Source: Nonomuraea turcica (GTDB taxonomy: Bacteria > Actinomycetota > Actinomycetes > Streptosporangiales > Streptosporangiaceae). Taken from it: 64,000 nucleotides of DNA. Numbering within the stretch: position 1 is the first letter of the stretch; every line of letters starts with the position of its first letter. The notes under the pieces are model-generated. The model saw only the letters and a list, made by a program, of their open reading frames with translations. It was not told the DNA's origin and searched no databases. A program made the position numbers and the translations under genes. Location of the stretch: NCBI RefSeq assembly GCF_030718205.1, contig NZ_JAUZQF010000002.1, forward strand, positions 248,001 through 312,000, given 5' to 3'. Positions 50,036 through 60,016 of the stretch are shown piece after piece.

Positions 50036-52368
50036 CGCTCTTCCGTCGTAGGGGAAACGGGCTCAGGAGATCCGCTCAGCCGGGGCTGTGAGGCGTCGTC
50101 ACCGGCTCGGAGCCGGCGAGACTGCCTCTGGAACGCGCCGATCGTAGCGCTGGATCGGCTGGGCTGATCACGTACGGCCCAGGTCTCCTGGTCGATGCGT
50201 TCATCCCTGTCCGCCGGGACTTTGAGCTCGGCGGCCAGACTGGCCTGGCGCACCCGCTGGGGCAGCGGCGCGTGTCCCCTGGGCCGCGTCGGCAACTGAC
50301 CGTCCTGGTGAGGCGGGCGGGGACCGTCCGCGCCTTCCTGCGAGCGAGGTGGCGAATCGGTGGCGTCCTGCGGAACCTCCGCCTCGGGGGGCGCCGCCGG
50401 CTCGGGTACGGTGCGGGGGCGGTCCACCACCAGCGCTTCCGGGATCAGCACGATGACTCGGGTGCCGCCGAAGGCCGACGACCGCAGCTCGATCCGGAGG
50501 CCCAGGCTCGCGGAGAGCCGGGCGACCACGTACAGGCCGAGACGCACATCATCGGCGTGGGTCATCACATCGAGTTGTGGCGGCGACTGCAGCAGGGCGT
50601 TGGCGGCTGCGTACTGCTCCGGTTCCATGCCGAGGCCGCGGTCCTCGATCTCCACGGCGACGCCCCGGCTGACCGGCGCGGCCCGCACCTCGACAGGGGT
50701 CGGCGGCTTGGAGAAGGCGGTCGCGTTCTCCATGAGCTCCGCCAGGACATGGACCAGCGGTCCCACCGCGCGCTCGGCTATCCAGGGTTCGCCCTCGACG
50801 TCGGTCGTGATCCGGCGGTAGTCCTGAACCTCGCCTTGGGCGGCGCGCAGGACATCGAGCAGGTGCACCGGCTTGCGCCAGCGGCGCTGCGGCTGCCCGC
50901 CCCCGAGGATCACCAGGTTCTCCTCGTAGCGGCGCAGCCGGGCAGTGAGGTGGTCCAGGTCGAACAGGCCCTCCAGCACCTCGGGGTCCTCGTGCTGACG
51001 CTCCAGTTCGTCCAGCTTCTTCAGTTGAAGGCCGATGAGGATCTGGGTACGGCGGGCGATGCGCTGAAGCATGCGCTGGAAGCCACGATGTTGCTGGGCC
51101 TGCCGCACGGCGGTGAGGACAGCGCTGCGGCTGGCCATGTTGAGGGCCTGCCCGAGCTCGCCGAGTTCGTCGGGGGTGGGCTGGACCATGCGCACTTCCG
51201 CGTCCACGTTGACGTCCTCGCCGCGCTCCAGCCGGGCGACCACGTTGGGCAGCCGCTTCTGGAGTTCGTGGGCGGCGTGGCGCAGGTGGAGGATGCGCCG
51301 GCGGAGAATGGCGGTGAGGCGCCAGCTGGTGAAGAACACCAGGCACAAGGCGAGCACGCCCACGGTGGAGATGCTGATGAAGACCGTGAAGAGCATGTCG
51401 GCGTGGTCGTAGCCGATCGTGCGGACATTCTCGAATCGCACGTTGAGGAGTTGCCGCAGTTGCGCGGTGACCGTGTCCACCGCGGAGCGCCACTCCGCGC
51501 CGTCGTCGCGGAGTGGCACCTGGTCGCCCTCGGAGCCGCTCCCGGAGGCGATCAACCGCCCTTCCAGAGCGGTCATGGCCCCCCAGGCCTTGCCGGCCGT
51601 CAGCTTTCCGTACGGGGACTCGTTGCCGGTGAGAGCGGGAACCACACGGAACTGCATGAGGTGCTTCCTGGTGCCGATGGCGTCGGCGACAAGGCCGTAC
51701 TCGTCCCTCGTCAGGCGCCCCGTCTCCCAGCCGCGAGCCAGAATGGCGTCTTCGCGGCCGATGGTGTCGACGACCCAGTAAAGGTCGACCAGTGTCTGCG
51801 CCTTGCTGTTCACCTGGCCCTCGTCGGTGTTGCTGAGGGCGGTCAGCACGCTGAGGTCCGACTCGAGGACTTCGCTGTAGTAGTCGAACGCCTTCTGCTC
51901 GCTGGACCAACCGGCGTCCACCACCCGGCGCTGCTCGCCGAGGCGGCCGAGATCGTTCACGGTCGCGGCGATGGCGTCGGTGAGCCCTTCCTGTCCGTTG
52001 GCGGGGTTCAGGGCCGCCAGAGGACGGAAGGCGTTCACGGCCTGGTCGGTCGCCGCGCGCTGCTTGGCCAGCTTGTCACGGGCGGCGTTACCGGGGTTGG
52101 CCTGCACCTCCGCGGTGAGCCGCCGCTCCTTGTCAAGGCTGAAGAACAGGTTGGCCGCCGGTCCGCCGACGGTCTTGGTGGCCAGATCCATCTGGGCCTT
52201 CTCCGCCCGCCACTGACTGGACAGCTGGAACATGCCCGAAGCCAGCAGTGGGGTGAAGGTCAGGCTCGGCACGAACACGACAATGAGCAGCACGGTACGC
52301 AACGACAGCCGGCGGGCACCGGCAGGTCGCCGCGGCCCGCTCCCCGCTGACCCATCCCCGTCGTCCAT
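50032..52368 (-). CDS. Conservon sensor histidine-kinase-like protein (CvnA type)
   Basis: This 778-residue membrane protein has two transmembrane helices (VLLIVVFVPSLTFTPLLASG and one near SISTVGVLALCLVFFTSW) around an external nitrate/sulfonate-sensor-like domain. A cytoplasmic HAMP-like segment and a HATPase domain follow: ELMENATAFSKPPTPV (N box), VEIEDRGLGM and GLYVVARLSASLG. The usual phospho-acceptor His box is not obvious, as in other CvnA proteins. The C-terminal ~110 residues are Pro/Arg rich. The ATG at 52368 has a GGAG site; a GTG at 52410 with GGAGGAG is the alternative. Confidence 0.92.
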   Translation of the reverse strand: MDDGDGSAGSGPRRPAGARRLSLRTVLLIVVFVPSLTFTPLLASGMFQLSSQWRAEKAQMDLATKTVGGPAANLFFSLDKERRLTAEVQANPGNAARDKLAKQRAATDQAVNAFRPLAALNPANGQEGLTDAIAATVNDLGRLGEQRRVVDAGWSSEQKAFDYYSEVLESDLSVLTALSNTDEGQVNSKAQTLVDLYWVVDTIGREDAILARGWETGRLTRDEYGLVADAIGTRKHLMQFRVVPALTGNESPYGKLTAGKAWGAMTALEGRLIASGSGSEGDQVPLRDDGAEWRSAVDTVTAQLRQLLNVRFENVRTIGYDHADMLFTVFISISTVGVLALCLVFFTSWRLTAILRRRILHLRHAAHELQKRLPNVVARLERGEDVNVDAEVRMVQPTPDELGELGQALNMASRSAVLTAVRQAQQHRGFQRMLQRIARRTQILIGLQLKKLDELERQHEDPEVLEGLFDLDHLTARLRRYEENLVILGGGQPQRRWRKPVHLLDVLRAAQGEVQDYRRITTDVEGEPWIAERAVGPLVHVLAELMENATAFSKPPTPVEVRAAPVSRGVAVEIEDRGLGMEPEQYAAANALLQSPPQLDVMTHADDVRLGLYVVARLSASLGLRIELRSSAFGGTRVIVLIPEALVVDRPRTVPEPAAPPEAEVPQDATDSPPRSQEGADGPRPPHQDGQLPTRPRGHAPLPQRVRQASLAAELKVPADRDERIDQETWAVRDQPSRSSATIGAFQRQSRRLRAGDDASQPRLSGSPEPVSPTTEER

Positions 52369-52601
52369 GGTCTCCGTCCGTCGTCGCCCGCCCCTGCCCA
52401 ATCCAGCCACGTGCAGGACACTCTCCTCCGCCGATCGGTGAGTCCATGACGAAAATCGCCAAAGTAGGCGATTGGTGCCTGATAGTAGCTATACGGCAGT
52501 TGACTCGAAAGCCCCTGATTCACCGGCGGTTGCGGCGATCGCGTGCGACAGAAGTGACTGATGGGCACAAAGTGAGACATCGGCATGGCACCATTTCTGG
52601 A

Positions 52602-53318
52602 GTGAATGCGGGCAAGCAGGCCCCTCGGGGTGGAGATCGGCTGATTCGTGCGTCGATGACGGCCGTGGTGCTGGCGGTCGCGGCGGTGGCCGCGTGGGTG
52701 TCGTACTGGCATGCCGTGGCGGTGATCGAGAAGTACGGCGCCGAGGACGAGCTGTCGGCGCATCTGGTCCCGGCGACGGTGGACGGCATGATCTACGCCT
52801 CCTCGATGGTGCTGCTGTGGTGTGCCCGCTACCGCCTGGCGGTGCCGGCACTGGCCCGCTGGGCGCTGGCGCTCGGAGTCGCCGCGACGCTGGCGGCGAA
52901 TATCCTGCACGGGATCGAGCGGGGCCCCCTGGCCGCGGCGCTGGCCGCGTGGCCGGCCATCGCGTTGGTGATCTCGTATGAGCTGATCATGTGGGTGGTC
53001 CGCTCGGGTCGCGAGCTCGCCGACCGGGCGCGCGACCCCGGGCAGCCGGAGCGAGCGCGCGCCGAGCCCACCGCGCCGAGCTTGGCCTCAGACCGGGCGC
53101 CGCAGCCGGAACCGGTGGTGCACGCCACGCCACAGAGCGGCCAGGACGCGCCGGCAGACGCGGTCCCGGAGGACGGTGACCGGCGAGCCCAGGTGGCGGC
53201 CCTGCTCGCTCAGGATCCGAACATGACCGGGGCCGCGCTCGCCCGTGCGCTCGGCGTCCATGAGACCACCGGGCGCAAATACCGCCGCGAAGCACTCAAC
53301 GGCCACAGCCGCGCCTGA
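52602..53318 (+). CDS. DUF2637 membrane protein with C-terminal helix-turn-helix
   Basis: The 238-residue protein has about four hydrophobic helices of the DUF2637 type (VSYWHAVAVIEKYGAEDELS between the first two, then IYASSMVLLWCARYRLAVPA), a Pro/Ala/Glu linker and a short C-terminal HTH (QDPNMTGAALARALGVHETT). DUF2637 proteins occur on actinobacterial plasmids and integrative elements as well as in chromosomes. No other mobility gene is near. The GTG at 52602 is a compromise start with a poor ribosome site. The divergent gap to cvnA (52369-52601) carries no clear operator. Confidence 0.75.
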   Translation: MNAGKQAPRGGDRLIRASMTAVVLAVAAVAAWVSYWHAVAVIEKYGAEDELSAHLVPATVDGMIYASSMVLLWCARYRLAVPALARWALALGVAATLAANILHGIERGPLAAALAAWPAIALVISYELIMWVVRSGRELADRARDPGQPERARAEPTAPSLASDRAPQPEPVVHATPQSGQDAPADAVPEDGDRRAQVAALLAQDPNMTGAALARALGVHETTGRKYRREALNGHSRA

Positions 53319-53334
53319 AGACCTTGGAGACGCC

Positions 53335-53402
53335 GCTGAGTGCGGCCGGAGCGGCGCGGAGGGCGAAGACCTCGCCGGCGCCGGCCCCGGGCCGCACTCA
53401 GC
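53335..53402. terminator. Long-stem bidirectional terminator
   Basis: GCTGAGTGCGGCC (53335-53347) pairs perfectly with GGCCGCACTCAGC (53390-53402). The 42-base middle can fold into inner GC stems, giving a branched hairpin between two convergent genes. Confidence 0.65.
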
Positions 53403-53419
53403 TCTCACAGATCGCGTTC

Positions 53420-56400
53420 CTAGGAGAGGATGGCGATCATCTTGTCGGCATCGCGGGTGAGGACCTGACGGACGTCGGCCCGCTGTACCGCGATCGTCTT
53501 GAAGGTGGTGAGGTGGCGGATGGCCCTGGCGTCATCGCCGGCGGCCTCCGCCTTTCTGGCGCGGGTCAGCTCCTTGGTCAGCGCCGTCTGCTCGGCGGCG
53601 GAGATCCAGGAGGTGGCGCGGAAGCGGTCGATGAGGTTCTGCATGTCCCGGAGTGACGTGGTCACCGAGAAGCGGACGTCCGTCGTCATGGCGTTGTCCG
53701 CGTTGTCGTGTGCCGTGACCGAGACCGTGTGCCCGGCCAGCGTCTGGGTGAACAGCGGGAGCACCGAGTCCGCCGGGTAAGCGGTCCCGTCGATGGTGCC
53801 CGACGTGCTGCGTACCCCTGAGGTGGAGTCGACCGCCTGCCAGGTGATGCGCAGGTCCTGCGAGTCGCCGTAGACCTCGCCGTCGGAGACGCCGGAGACC
53901 ATGAGGGTGGGGCGCGTCCCGTCGATCTTCAGCGTGGCGGCCTTCTCCTGCTCGGACGTTCCGGCGACGTCGACGGCCCGGTAGCGGACCTCGTGGCTGC
54001 CGTCGCCGCTCACGACGACGGGCTTGTCCGTGTACGGTTGCCAGGCCCCCTGGTCGAGGGAGTACTCGACGCGGGCGACGCCGGAGCCGGCGTCGGTGGC
54101 GGCCAGGACCACGGGCACGTCGGCGTTGTTCCACCCGCTGGAGTTGGGCGGGGCGAACGACGCGGTCGTCGTGGGAGCGGTGGTGTCGAGTTTCAGCGTG
54201 AGCGTGCGTGCCTCCTCCACGTTGCCCGCGCCGTCCCGGGATCGGTAGTCGAGCTTGCGCGTGCCGTCCCCGCTGACGAGGATCGGCTCGCTGTAGGGCG
54301 TCCAGGCGCCGCCGTCGAGGCTGTATTCGGTGGCGGCCACCTCGCTGGCGTCGTCCTTGGCGGTCAGCGTGACCTCGACCGGGCCGCTCTTGTACCAGCC
54401 GTCGCCGCCGTTCGGCTCGGCCGCCTTGGCGGTGGTCACCGGCGGCGTCTTGTCGGCGCCCGCCACCGGAGAGAAGCGGAACCTCTCGTTGTCGGTGTTG
54501 GTGCACGTCCACTGGACGACCGCGGCGCCGTCGTCCTGGGAGACCCCGCTGATGTCGAGGCAGAGACCGCTCGCCGCCGCCGTGATCTTGTAGGTCTCAC
54601 CGGTGGCCGCCGGGAAGAACCGCTGGTTGTTGAGATGCCCGTGCCCGGCCGGGTGGCACGCCCACTGGACCAGCTGGGTGCCGGGCGTGGTGGAGCCGCC
54701 GGGGACGTCGAGGCACTTGCCGCTCTTGAGGTTCTTGAGTTGGTAGCCGCCGTCCGCCAGCGGCACGGCCTCCCACTTCTGCTCGGCTCCCGTGCCGGCG
54801 GTCATCTGCACGATCGGCGCGTCATCGGCGACGGAGGCGTCCTTGGGGGTGACGTTCTTGCCGCTGTGCTGGGCGGTGATGGTGTAGGTGCCGGGTTCCA
54901 GACCGCCGCCCTGGCTCTCGCCGGTGAACTGGAGGGCGTCCAGGTCGAAGGCGTTGTTCTGGCTGTTCTTGAACACGGCGTAGATCGTCTTGGTGCGCAC
55001 GTCCGACGTGACCGGGACGGCGGCGGTCATCTGGTAGGTGTCCCATCCGCCGGTGTTGTGCACGGGCGCGGTGGCCAGGAGCGCGCCGGTGGGTGAGTCC
55101 GCGTGCAGTTCGATGGAGCCGCCGCCGTACGGGCTGGACAGCCGGAAGGCGACCGAGGTGATCCCGTTGAGGTCCATCGGGGTGAAGGCGATCCAGTCGT
55201 TGTTGCTGATGTCGCCGATGCGCTTGCCGCTCTCGGCCCCCGCCTGGTCGATGACGCGGACGCCGGAGGAGGCCTTGAAGTATTCGGCCTGCTTGCGCTT
55301 CGGCTGCAGGACGACCTTGGCGTACCCGGTCAGCGAGTTCTCGCCCTGGTCGGCGTAGTGGGCGTTGATGACGTAGTAGAGGTTGGCGCCGGCGGGGTGG
55401 CCGCCGATGTCGCTGGTGGAGATGGTGCCCTCGCAGCCGGGCTTGTCGACGGTCTCGTGCTCGTGGTCGTCGTGCCCGAGCCCGGGGTTGACGAAGACCT
55501 TGGTGCAGTCGATCGTGCCGTCCTCGGCGTCGGTGACCTTCACCTTGTACGGGACGTCCTGCCCGAACTCGATGAGGGTCCCGTCCAGCGGCGTCTCCAC
55601 GGTCACCACGGGCCTGGTGTTGCCGACGGTGATCTCGACGTTGGAGAAGCCCTCCTTGCCGGTGGTGTCCTTGAGCCGGAGCTGGGCGGTGAAGCGGCCG
55701 TTGGCCGTGTAGGTGTGCGAGGCCTTGGCGGCGGTCGAGTCGACCGTGCCGTCGCCGTCGAAGTCCCACGCCACGTCGAACGGATCGCCGTCGGGGTCGT
55801 AGCTGCCCGCGCTGTCGAACTCGACGGTGAGCGGCGCGGGTCCGTCGGTCTTCGACGCGGTGGCCTTGGCGACCGGGGACCGGGTGCCGGCGGAGTAGTC
55901 GATCCGGTAGAGGCCGGAGTCGTTGTTGCCACCGCCGAAGGAGCTCCCCCACTCCAGCAGGTACATCGAGCCGTCGCGGCCGAAGGTCATGTCCATCGGC
56001 TTGGTGAACGAGCCCAGGAACGGGTCGATCTTGAGGACCTTGTCCTGGTCGTCGAGGTGGATGGTCTTCACGTAATGGCGCGACCACTCGTAGAAGAAGT
56101 TCTTGCCGTCGAAGTAGGCGGGGAACTTCGTGGTGGACGGGTTGGCCGCGTCGTAGCGGTACACCGGCCCGCTCATCGGCGCCGAGCCACCTTCCCCGAG
56201 CTCGGGGAAGGCCGGTGAGACGCCGTAGCCGTACCACATGACGGGCAGTTCGATCGGCGGCAGCTCGGTCAGCCCGGTGTTGTTGGGCGAGTCGTTGACC
56301 GGCGCCGCGCAGTTGAACTTGGGCCCGACGACCTTGGTGTCGGGGTTGTAGGGCGCGTAGGGCTGGTTGTCGCCGTGACAGAACGGCCAGCCGTAGTTGC

Positions 56401-57982
56401 CGGCCTTCTTGATGACGTTGTACTCGACCAGCCCCTCCGGGCCGCGGTCGGTGGTGGGCCCGCCGCGGTCGGGGCCGTAGTCGGCGGCGTGCACATACCC
56501 GGTCTTCTGGTCCACGGTGAAGCGGAAGGGGTTGCGGAAGCCCATGGCGTAGATCTCGGGCCTGGTCTTGGCGGTCCCTTCGGGGAAGAGGTTCCCGGCC
56601 GGGATGGTGTAGCCGCCGTCGGCCGTCGGCGTGATGCGCAGGATCTTGCCGCGTAGGTCGTTGGTGTTGCCCGCGGTGCGGGCGGCGTCGAGCATCTGCT
56701 GGCCGGGCCGCCAGTCGATCGGCGCGTATCCCTGCCAGTCGGGCGACAGGTTCGGCGGCACGTCGTCACCGGTGCTGAGGTAGAGCGTGCCGTCCGGCCC
56801 GAACTCCACCGCGCCGCCGGTGTGGCCGGGCTCGGGGTAGGTGCGCTGCCGGTACGCGGGCACCTCGAGGATCTTCTTCTCGGTCGCCAGATCGATCGTG
56901 TCACCGCTGACGGTGAAGCGGGAGAGCCGGTTGACGTCCGTCTCGCTGCTCTCCGGCGACCAGTAGACGTAGATCCACCCGTTCTCCGCGAACTTCGGGT
57001 CGAGCTCCATGCCGACCAGGCCGTCCTCGCCACCGGTGTAGACGCTCAGCGTGGCGGCGGTGACGGTGGCGTGCGTGTCCGGCTTGTAGATCTTGATCTC
57101 GCCCTTGCGCTGCACGTAGAAGACCCGCCCGTCCGGGGCGACGTCCAGCTCCATCGGGTCGGCGGTGTTGTCGTCGAGCGTCACCTTCTCGAAGCTGCTG
57201 GTGACGGTGCCGCCGCAGTCGCCCTCGACGGCGCCCGCCGCCCACTGGACGCCGCCGAGGACGTGCTCGCGGAAGAGCGGCTCGGCGTAGGCGGCGCTGT
57301 CGTGGCCCATGGCGGTGGCCCACACCTTGCCGCCTTCGGCCTTGCGGCACCAGGAGATCGGGTGGTCGGGCCCCATCTTCGCCGACCCTGGGTCGTAGGT
57401 GGTCTCGTCGGCGGCGACCAGGACGTGCACGTTGCCGCGCGGGTTGGGCGAGAAGTTGTACCACTCCTCGGGGCGCTGCCAGCGCAGCGGCAGGTTCTTG
57501 GTCGACGGGTGCACCCGGTCGGTCACCTTGGCGGTGCCCTGCAGCACGCCCGGCGAGTGGGCGGGCATGTGCGCGCCGCCGTTGATCAGCTCGTCCCACC
57601 AGGGGAACTCGTTCTCGATGCCCATGTCGAGGGCGTTGTGGATGCCGACGATGCCCTTGCCAGAGCGGACGTAGTTCTGCACGGCCTGCCGCTGGGCGTC
57701 GTTCTCCCACACCATGCCGGAGTTCTGCAGCATGATCACCGCGTCGAAGGTGGCGAGGTTGGCGTCGTTGAAGACGCTGGAGTCGTCGGTCTGGACGACC
57801 TCGAAGTCATTGGCGGCGCCGAGATCCTTGATCATCTGGATGCCGGCGGGGATGGAGTCGTGGACGTAGCCGACGGCTTTCGTGAAGAGCAGGGCGCGGA
57901 AGGCAGCCTGCTGGGAGGTGGTGGCGAGAGCGGGGCTCGCAGGTAAGAGGAGCAGAATGAGGGCAGCAAGGAACCGACGCAT
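53420..57982 (-). CDS. Giant secreted ThuA / glucose-dehydrogenase-like / PKD / CBM6 / CBM13 protein
   Basis: The 1520-residue secreted protein has a signal peptide (1-20), a ThuA domain (~27-252, GYVHDSIPAGIQMI to HVLGGVQWAAG), a six-bladed sugar/sorbosone-dehydrogenase-like propeller (~262-690, with EPGHTGGAVEFGPDG, GNTNDLRGKILRI and GFRNPFRFTVD), PKD (~702-788, DFDGDGTVD), an Ig-like module, CBM6 (~905-1028), a ricin CBM13 (~1035-1165), two OmpL47-like repeats sharing EYSLDGGAW / EYSLDQGAW and a C-terminal helical FIVAR-like tail. It probably oxidises or binds polysaccharide-derived sugars outside the cell. The ATG at 57982 follows CGGAGA. It is the last gene of the CUT2 operon, 19 bp after the isomerase-like gene. 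Confidence 0.9.
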   Translation of the reverse strand: MRRFLAALILLLLPASPALATTSQQAAFRALLFTKAVGYVHDSIPAGIQMIKDLGAANDFEVVQTDDSSVFNDANLATFDAVIMLQNSGMVWENDAQRQAVQNYVRSGKGIVGIHNALDMGIENEFPWWDELINGGAHMPAHSPGVLQGTAKVTDRVHPSTKNLPLRWQRPEEWYNFSPNPRGNVHVLVAADETTYDPGSAKMGPDHPISWCRKAEGGKVWATAMGHDSAAYAEPLFREHVLGGVQWAAGAVEGDCGGTVTSSFEKVTLDDNTADPMELDVAPDGRVFYVQRKGEIKIYKPDTHATVTAATLSVYTGGEDGLVGMELDPKFAENGWIYVYWSPESSETDVNRLSRFTVSGDTIDLATEKKILEVPAYRQRTYPEPGHTGGAVEFGPDGTLYLSTGDDVPPNLSPDWQGYAPIDWRPGQQMLDAARTAGNTNDLRGKILRITPTADGGYTIPAGNLFPEGTAKTRPEIYAMGFRNPFRFTVDQKTGYVHAADYGPDRGGPTTDRGPEGLVEYNVIKKAGNYGWPFCHGDNQPYAPYNPDTKVVGPKFNCAAPVNDSPNNTGLTELPPIELPVMWYGYGVSPAFPELGEGGSAPMSGPVYRYDAANPSTTKFPAYFDGKNFFYEWSRHYVKTIHLDDQDKVLKIDPFLGSFTKPMDMTFGRDGSMYLLEWGSSFGGGNNDSGLYRIDYSAGTRSPVAKATASKTDGPAPLTVEFDSAGSYDPDGDPFDVAWDFDGDGTVDSTAAKASHTYTANGRFTAQLRLKDTTGKEGFSNVEITVGNTRPVVTVETPLDGTLIEFGQDVPYKVKVTDAEDGTIDCTKVFVNPGLGHDDHEHETVDKPGCEGTISTSDIGGHPAGANLYYVINAHYADQGENSLTGYAKVVLQPKRKQAEYFKASSGVRVIDQAGAESGKRIGDISNNDWIAFTPMDLNGITSVAFRLSSPYGGGSIELHADSPTGALLATAPVHNTGGWDTYQMTAAVPVTSDVRTKTIYAVFKNSQNNAFDLDALQFTGESQGGGLEPGTYTITAQHSGKNVTPKDASVADDAPIVQMTAGTGAEQKWEAVPLADGGYQLKNLKSGKCLDVPGGSTTPGTQLVQWACHPAGHGHLNNQRFFPAATGETYKITAAASGLCLDISGVSQDDGAAVVQWTCTNTDNERFRFSPVAGADKTPPVTTAKAAEPNGGDGWYKSGPVEVTLTAKDDASEVAATEYSLDGGAWTPYSEPILVSGDGTRKLDYRSRDGAGNVEEARTLTLKLDTTAPTTTASFAPPNSSGWNNADVPVVLAATDAGSGVARVEYSLDQGAWQPYTDKPVVVSGDGSHEVRYRAVDVAGTSEQEKAATLKIDGTRPTLMVSGVSDGEVYGDSQDLRITWQAVDSTSGVRSTSGTIDGTAYPADSVLPLFTQTLAGHTVSVTAHDNADNAMTTDVRFSVTTSLRDMQNLIDRFRATSWISAAEQTALTKELTRARKAEAAGDDARAIRHLTTFKTIAVQRADVRQVLTRDADKMIAILS

Positions 57983-58001
57983 GGCGGATCTCCGGTGATT
58001 T

Positions 58002-58817
58002 TCAGAGTGTTCTGAGGAAGGTCAGTCCGTCGATGGCTAGAGCGTCTTGGCTGGGAGCGAGCGGCCGCCAGATGGAGGCGGCGGTGGCGATGGTCTGGTT
58101 GTGGGCGGTGAAGGATTCGATGACGAGCGGCCCCGCGTACCGGACGTCGTGCAGGGCCTGGGTGAAGGCGGGCCAGTCGAAGCGGTCCTGGCCCGGGGTG
58201 CCGCGGTCGGTGCCGCAGACCTGGACGTGCGCGATCCGGCCGGCGGCGCTCCGTACGGCCGCCGCCGGATCCTTCTCCTCGATGTTCATGTGGTAGATGT
58301 CGAGAGCCAGATCGACGCCCGGTGGAAGGGCGTCCAGGGCCTGCTCGACGGTGTTGATCAGGCTGGTCTCATAGCGGTTGAGCGGCTCGACCGCGATCCG
58401 CACGTCGGCGTGGTCGACCAGCGGTTTCAGGTTCTCCCGCAGCTCGGTGTAGGCGGCGCGGCGCTCGCCGGGCGACATGCGCCAGGTCCGGCCGACCGAG
58501 GTGTAGGCGGGGCCCGCGATGACCGGCGAGCCCACGGTGACCGCCACGTCCATGCAGTGACGGAGGTAGTCCTGGGTCTCCTTGACCGTGTCGGAGGCGA
58601 CGAGCTCCCGCCCTGGCGGCATGACCAGCACCACCGTGGCCTTGAGCCCGTGCTCGGCGAGGAGGTCGGCGGCCCGCGCCGGGTCCCAGTCGCCCGGCTG
58701 CTCGACCGGCAGCTCGATGACGTCGAACCCCCAGGCGGCGACCTGGGGAGCGAGCCTCTCCAGGTCACCGTCGGTCAGAGGCGAGGTCCACACCCAGGTG
58801 TTGACCCCGATGTTCAC
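58002..58817 (-). CDS. Sugar phosphate isomerase/epimerase-like TIM barrel
   Basis: This is a 271-residue AP-endonuclease-2-fold TIM barrel. The four metal-ligand positions expected of the family can be placed: a Glu in DVIELPVEQP, a Glu in RIAVEPLNRYE, an Asp in LALDIYHMNIEE and a Glu in GPLVIESFT, with His in YHMN and HVQVCGT. Relatives are sugar epimerases, and some act on 3-keto-glycosides. The GTG at 58817 overlaps the binding-protein stop (GTGA). It is cytoplasmic and is read with the CUT2 importer. Confidence 0.88.
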   Translation of the reverse strand: MNIGVNTWVWTSPLTDGDLERLAPQVAAWGFDVIELPVEQPGDWDPARAADLLAEHGLKATVVLVMPPGRELVASDTVKETQDYLRHCMDVAVTVGSPVIAGPAYTSVGRTWRMSPGERRAAYTELRENLKPLVDHADVRIAVEPLNRYETSLINTVEQALDALPPGVDLALDIYHMNIEEKDPAAAVRSAAGRIAHVQVCGTDRGTPGQDRFDWPAFTQALHDVRYAGPLVIESFTAHNQTIATAASIWRPLAPSQDALAIDGLTFLRTL

Positions 58818-60016
58818 TTCTTGCCGCCCCACTTCTCCGGGAAGCCGGGCAGGGTCTCGCAGCCGCAGAGCGCGTAGTGCAGCGGCGGCATGTTGGGCTT
58901 GAGGTAGGTGGTCAGGTTCTCCGCGGTGATCTTCGGCTGCGGCAGGTTCCAGGTCTTGGGCACCTGCTCGCCCTTGAGGATCTTCAGCGCGGCGATGATC
59001 GGCGTGCGCCACTGGTAGGTCGGGTAGGTGGGCGCGATGGCGGTGAGGTTGCCGTCCTTCCACTTCTGCAGGAAGTCCTGCTGGTCCTCGCCGTTGATCG
59101 GCGGGACCGGCTGGCCGGCGTCCTCGAACGCCTCGATCGCGGCGACGGCGGTGGCGCCCGCGTCCATCCAGACGCCGTCGATCTTGCCGTGCCGCTGGAT
59201 GTAGTCGCTGACGATGCTCTTGGTCTTGGCCGCGTCGCCGTCGGTGAACTCCACACCCACGACCTGGAGCTGGCTCTTGTCGAACGTCACTTTCGCCGCC
59301 GACCAGCGGGTCTCCAGCACGTCCACGCCCGGCAGGATGCGCAGCGCCAGGATCTTGCCGCCCGCCGGCACCTTCTCGACGAGGAACTCGGCGGCGTCAG
59401 CGCCGAAGGCGTACCCGCCGATCGGCTTGATGAACGTCACCGGGCAGTCGGTCTCGACGCCGCGGTCGAACACGATCACCGGCAGCTTGTCGCAGGCGCC
59501 CTTCACCGCCGGGGTGAGGGTGGCGGTGGTGTTCGGCGAGATGATCAGCGCGTCGCAGCCCTTGGCCTGCAACTCGGCGATGTCCGAGATCTGCTTGTCG
59601 TCCTTGCCCTCCGCATCCAGCGCGGTCAGCTTGGCGATCTCCTTGTGCTCGGCCACCTCGGCCTGCATGGTCTTCCAGCCGACCTGCCGCCACGGGTTGT
59701 TGACGGCCGCGTTGGAGAAGCACAGGTTGTACGGCCCGTCCTTCTTGTACTTCGCGGTGTCGATCATTTGCGGCGCGATCGCCTGCTCCCACGGCTTGTC
59801 CGAGGGACCCTCAGGCGTCTGCGACCGCATGGCGAGCTGCGCGTCGTAGTCGGCCTGGACGAAGAACTTCGACTGCTCCCCGGTCCCCGCGGCCGGCGCT
59901 TGGCTGCTCGGGGCCGCGGACGACGACTGGGTGACGGTGGCGGTCGGCTTGTCGCTGGTGCATCCCGCGATGACGAGTAGCGCGAACACCGCGACTATGG
60001 CTTTATGACGCGACAT
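58814..60016 (-). CDS. Sugar-binding lipoprotein of a CUT2 ABC system
   Basis: This 400-residue lipoprotein has a short leader with lipobox VIAGC at about residues 15-19, a Ser/Thr/Gln-rich tether, then a type-I periplasmic-binding fold like RbsB (GPYNLCFSNAAVNNPWRQVG; GCDALIISPNTTATLTPAV; VWMDAGATAVAAIEAFEDAG). It captures a monosaccharide-like ligand. The ATG at 60016 has an AAAGGAG site and lies 14 bp inside the end of the permease gene. Confidence 0.9.
   Translation of the reverse strand: MSRHKAIVAVFALLVIAGCTSDKPTATVTQSSSAAPSSQAPAAGTGEQSKFFVQADYDAQLAMRSQTPEGPSDKPWEQAIAPQMIDTAKYKKDGPYNLCFSNAAVNNPWRQVGWKTMQAEVAEHKEIAKLTALDAEGKDDKQISDIAELQAKGCDALIISPNTTATLTPAVKGACDKLPVIVFDRGVETDCPVTFIKPIGGYAFGADAAEFLVEKVPAGGKILALRILPGVDVLETRWSAAKVTFDKSQLQVVGVEFTDGDAAKTKSIVSDYIQRHGKIDGVWMDAGATAVAAIEAFEDAGQPVPPINGEDQQDFLQKWKDGNLTAIAPTYPTYQWRTPIIAALKILKGEQVPKTWNLPQPKITAENLTTYLKPNMPPLHYALCGCETLPGFPEKWGGKK

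Noticed and set aside
52602..53318. An integrative or conjugative element suggested by DUF2637
   Set aside because: No integrase, excisionase, FtsK-like transfer gene, att repeat or tRNA gene is visible nearby.
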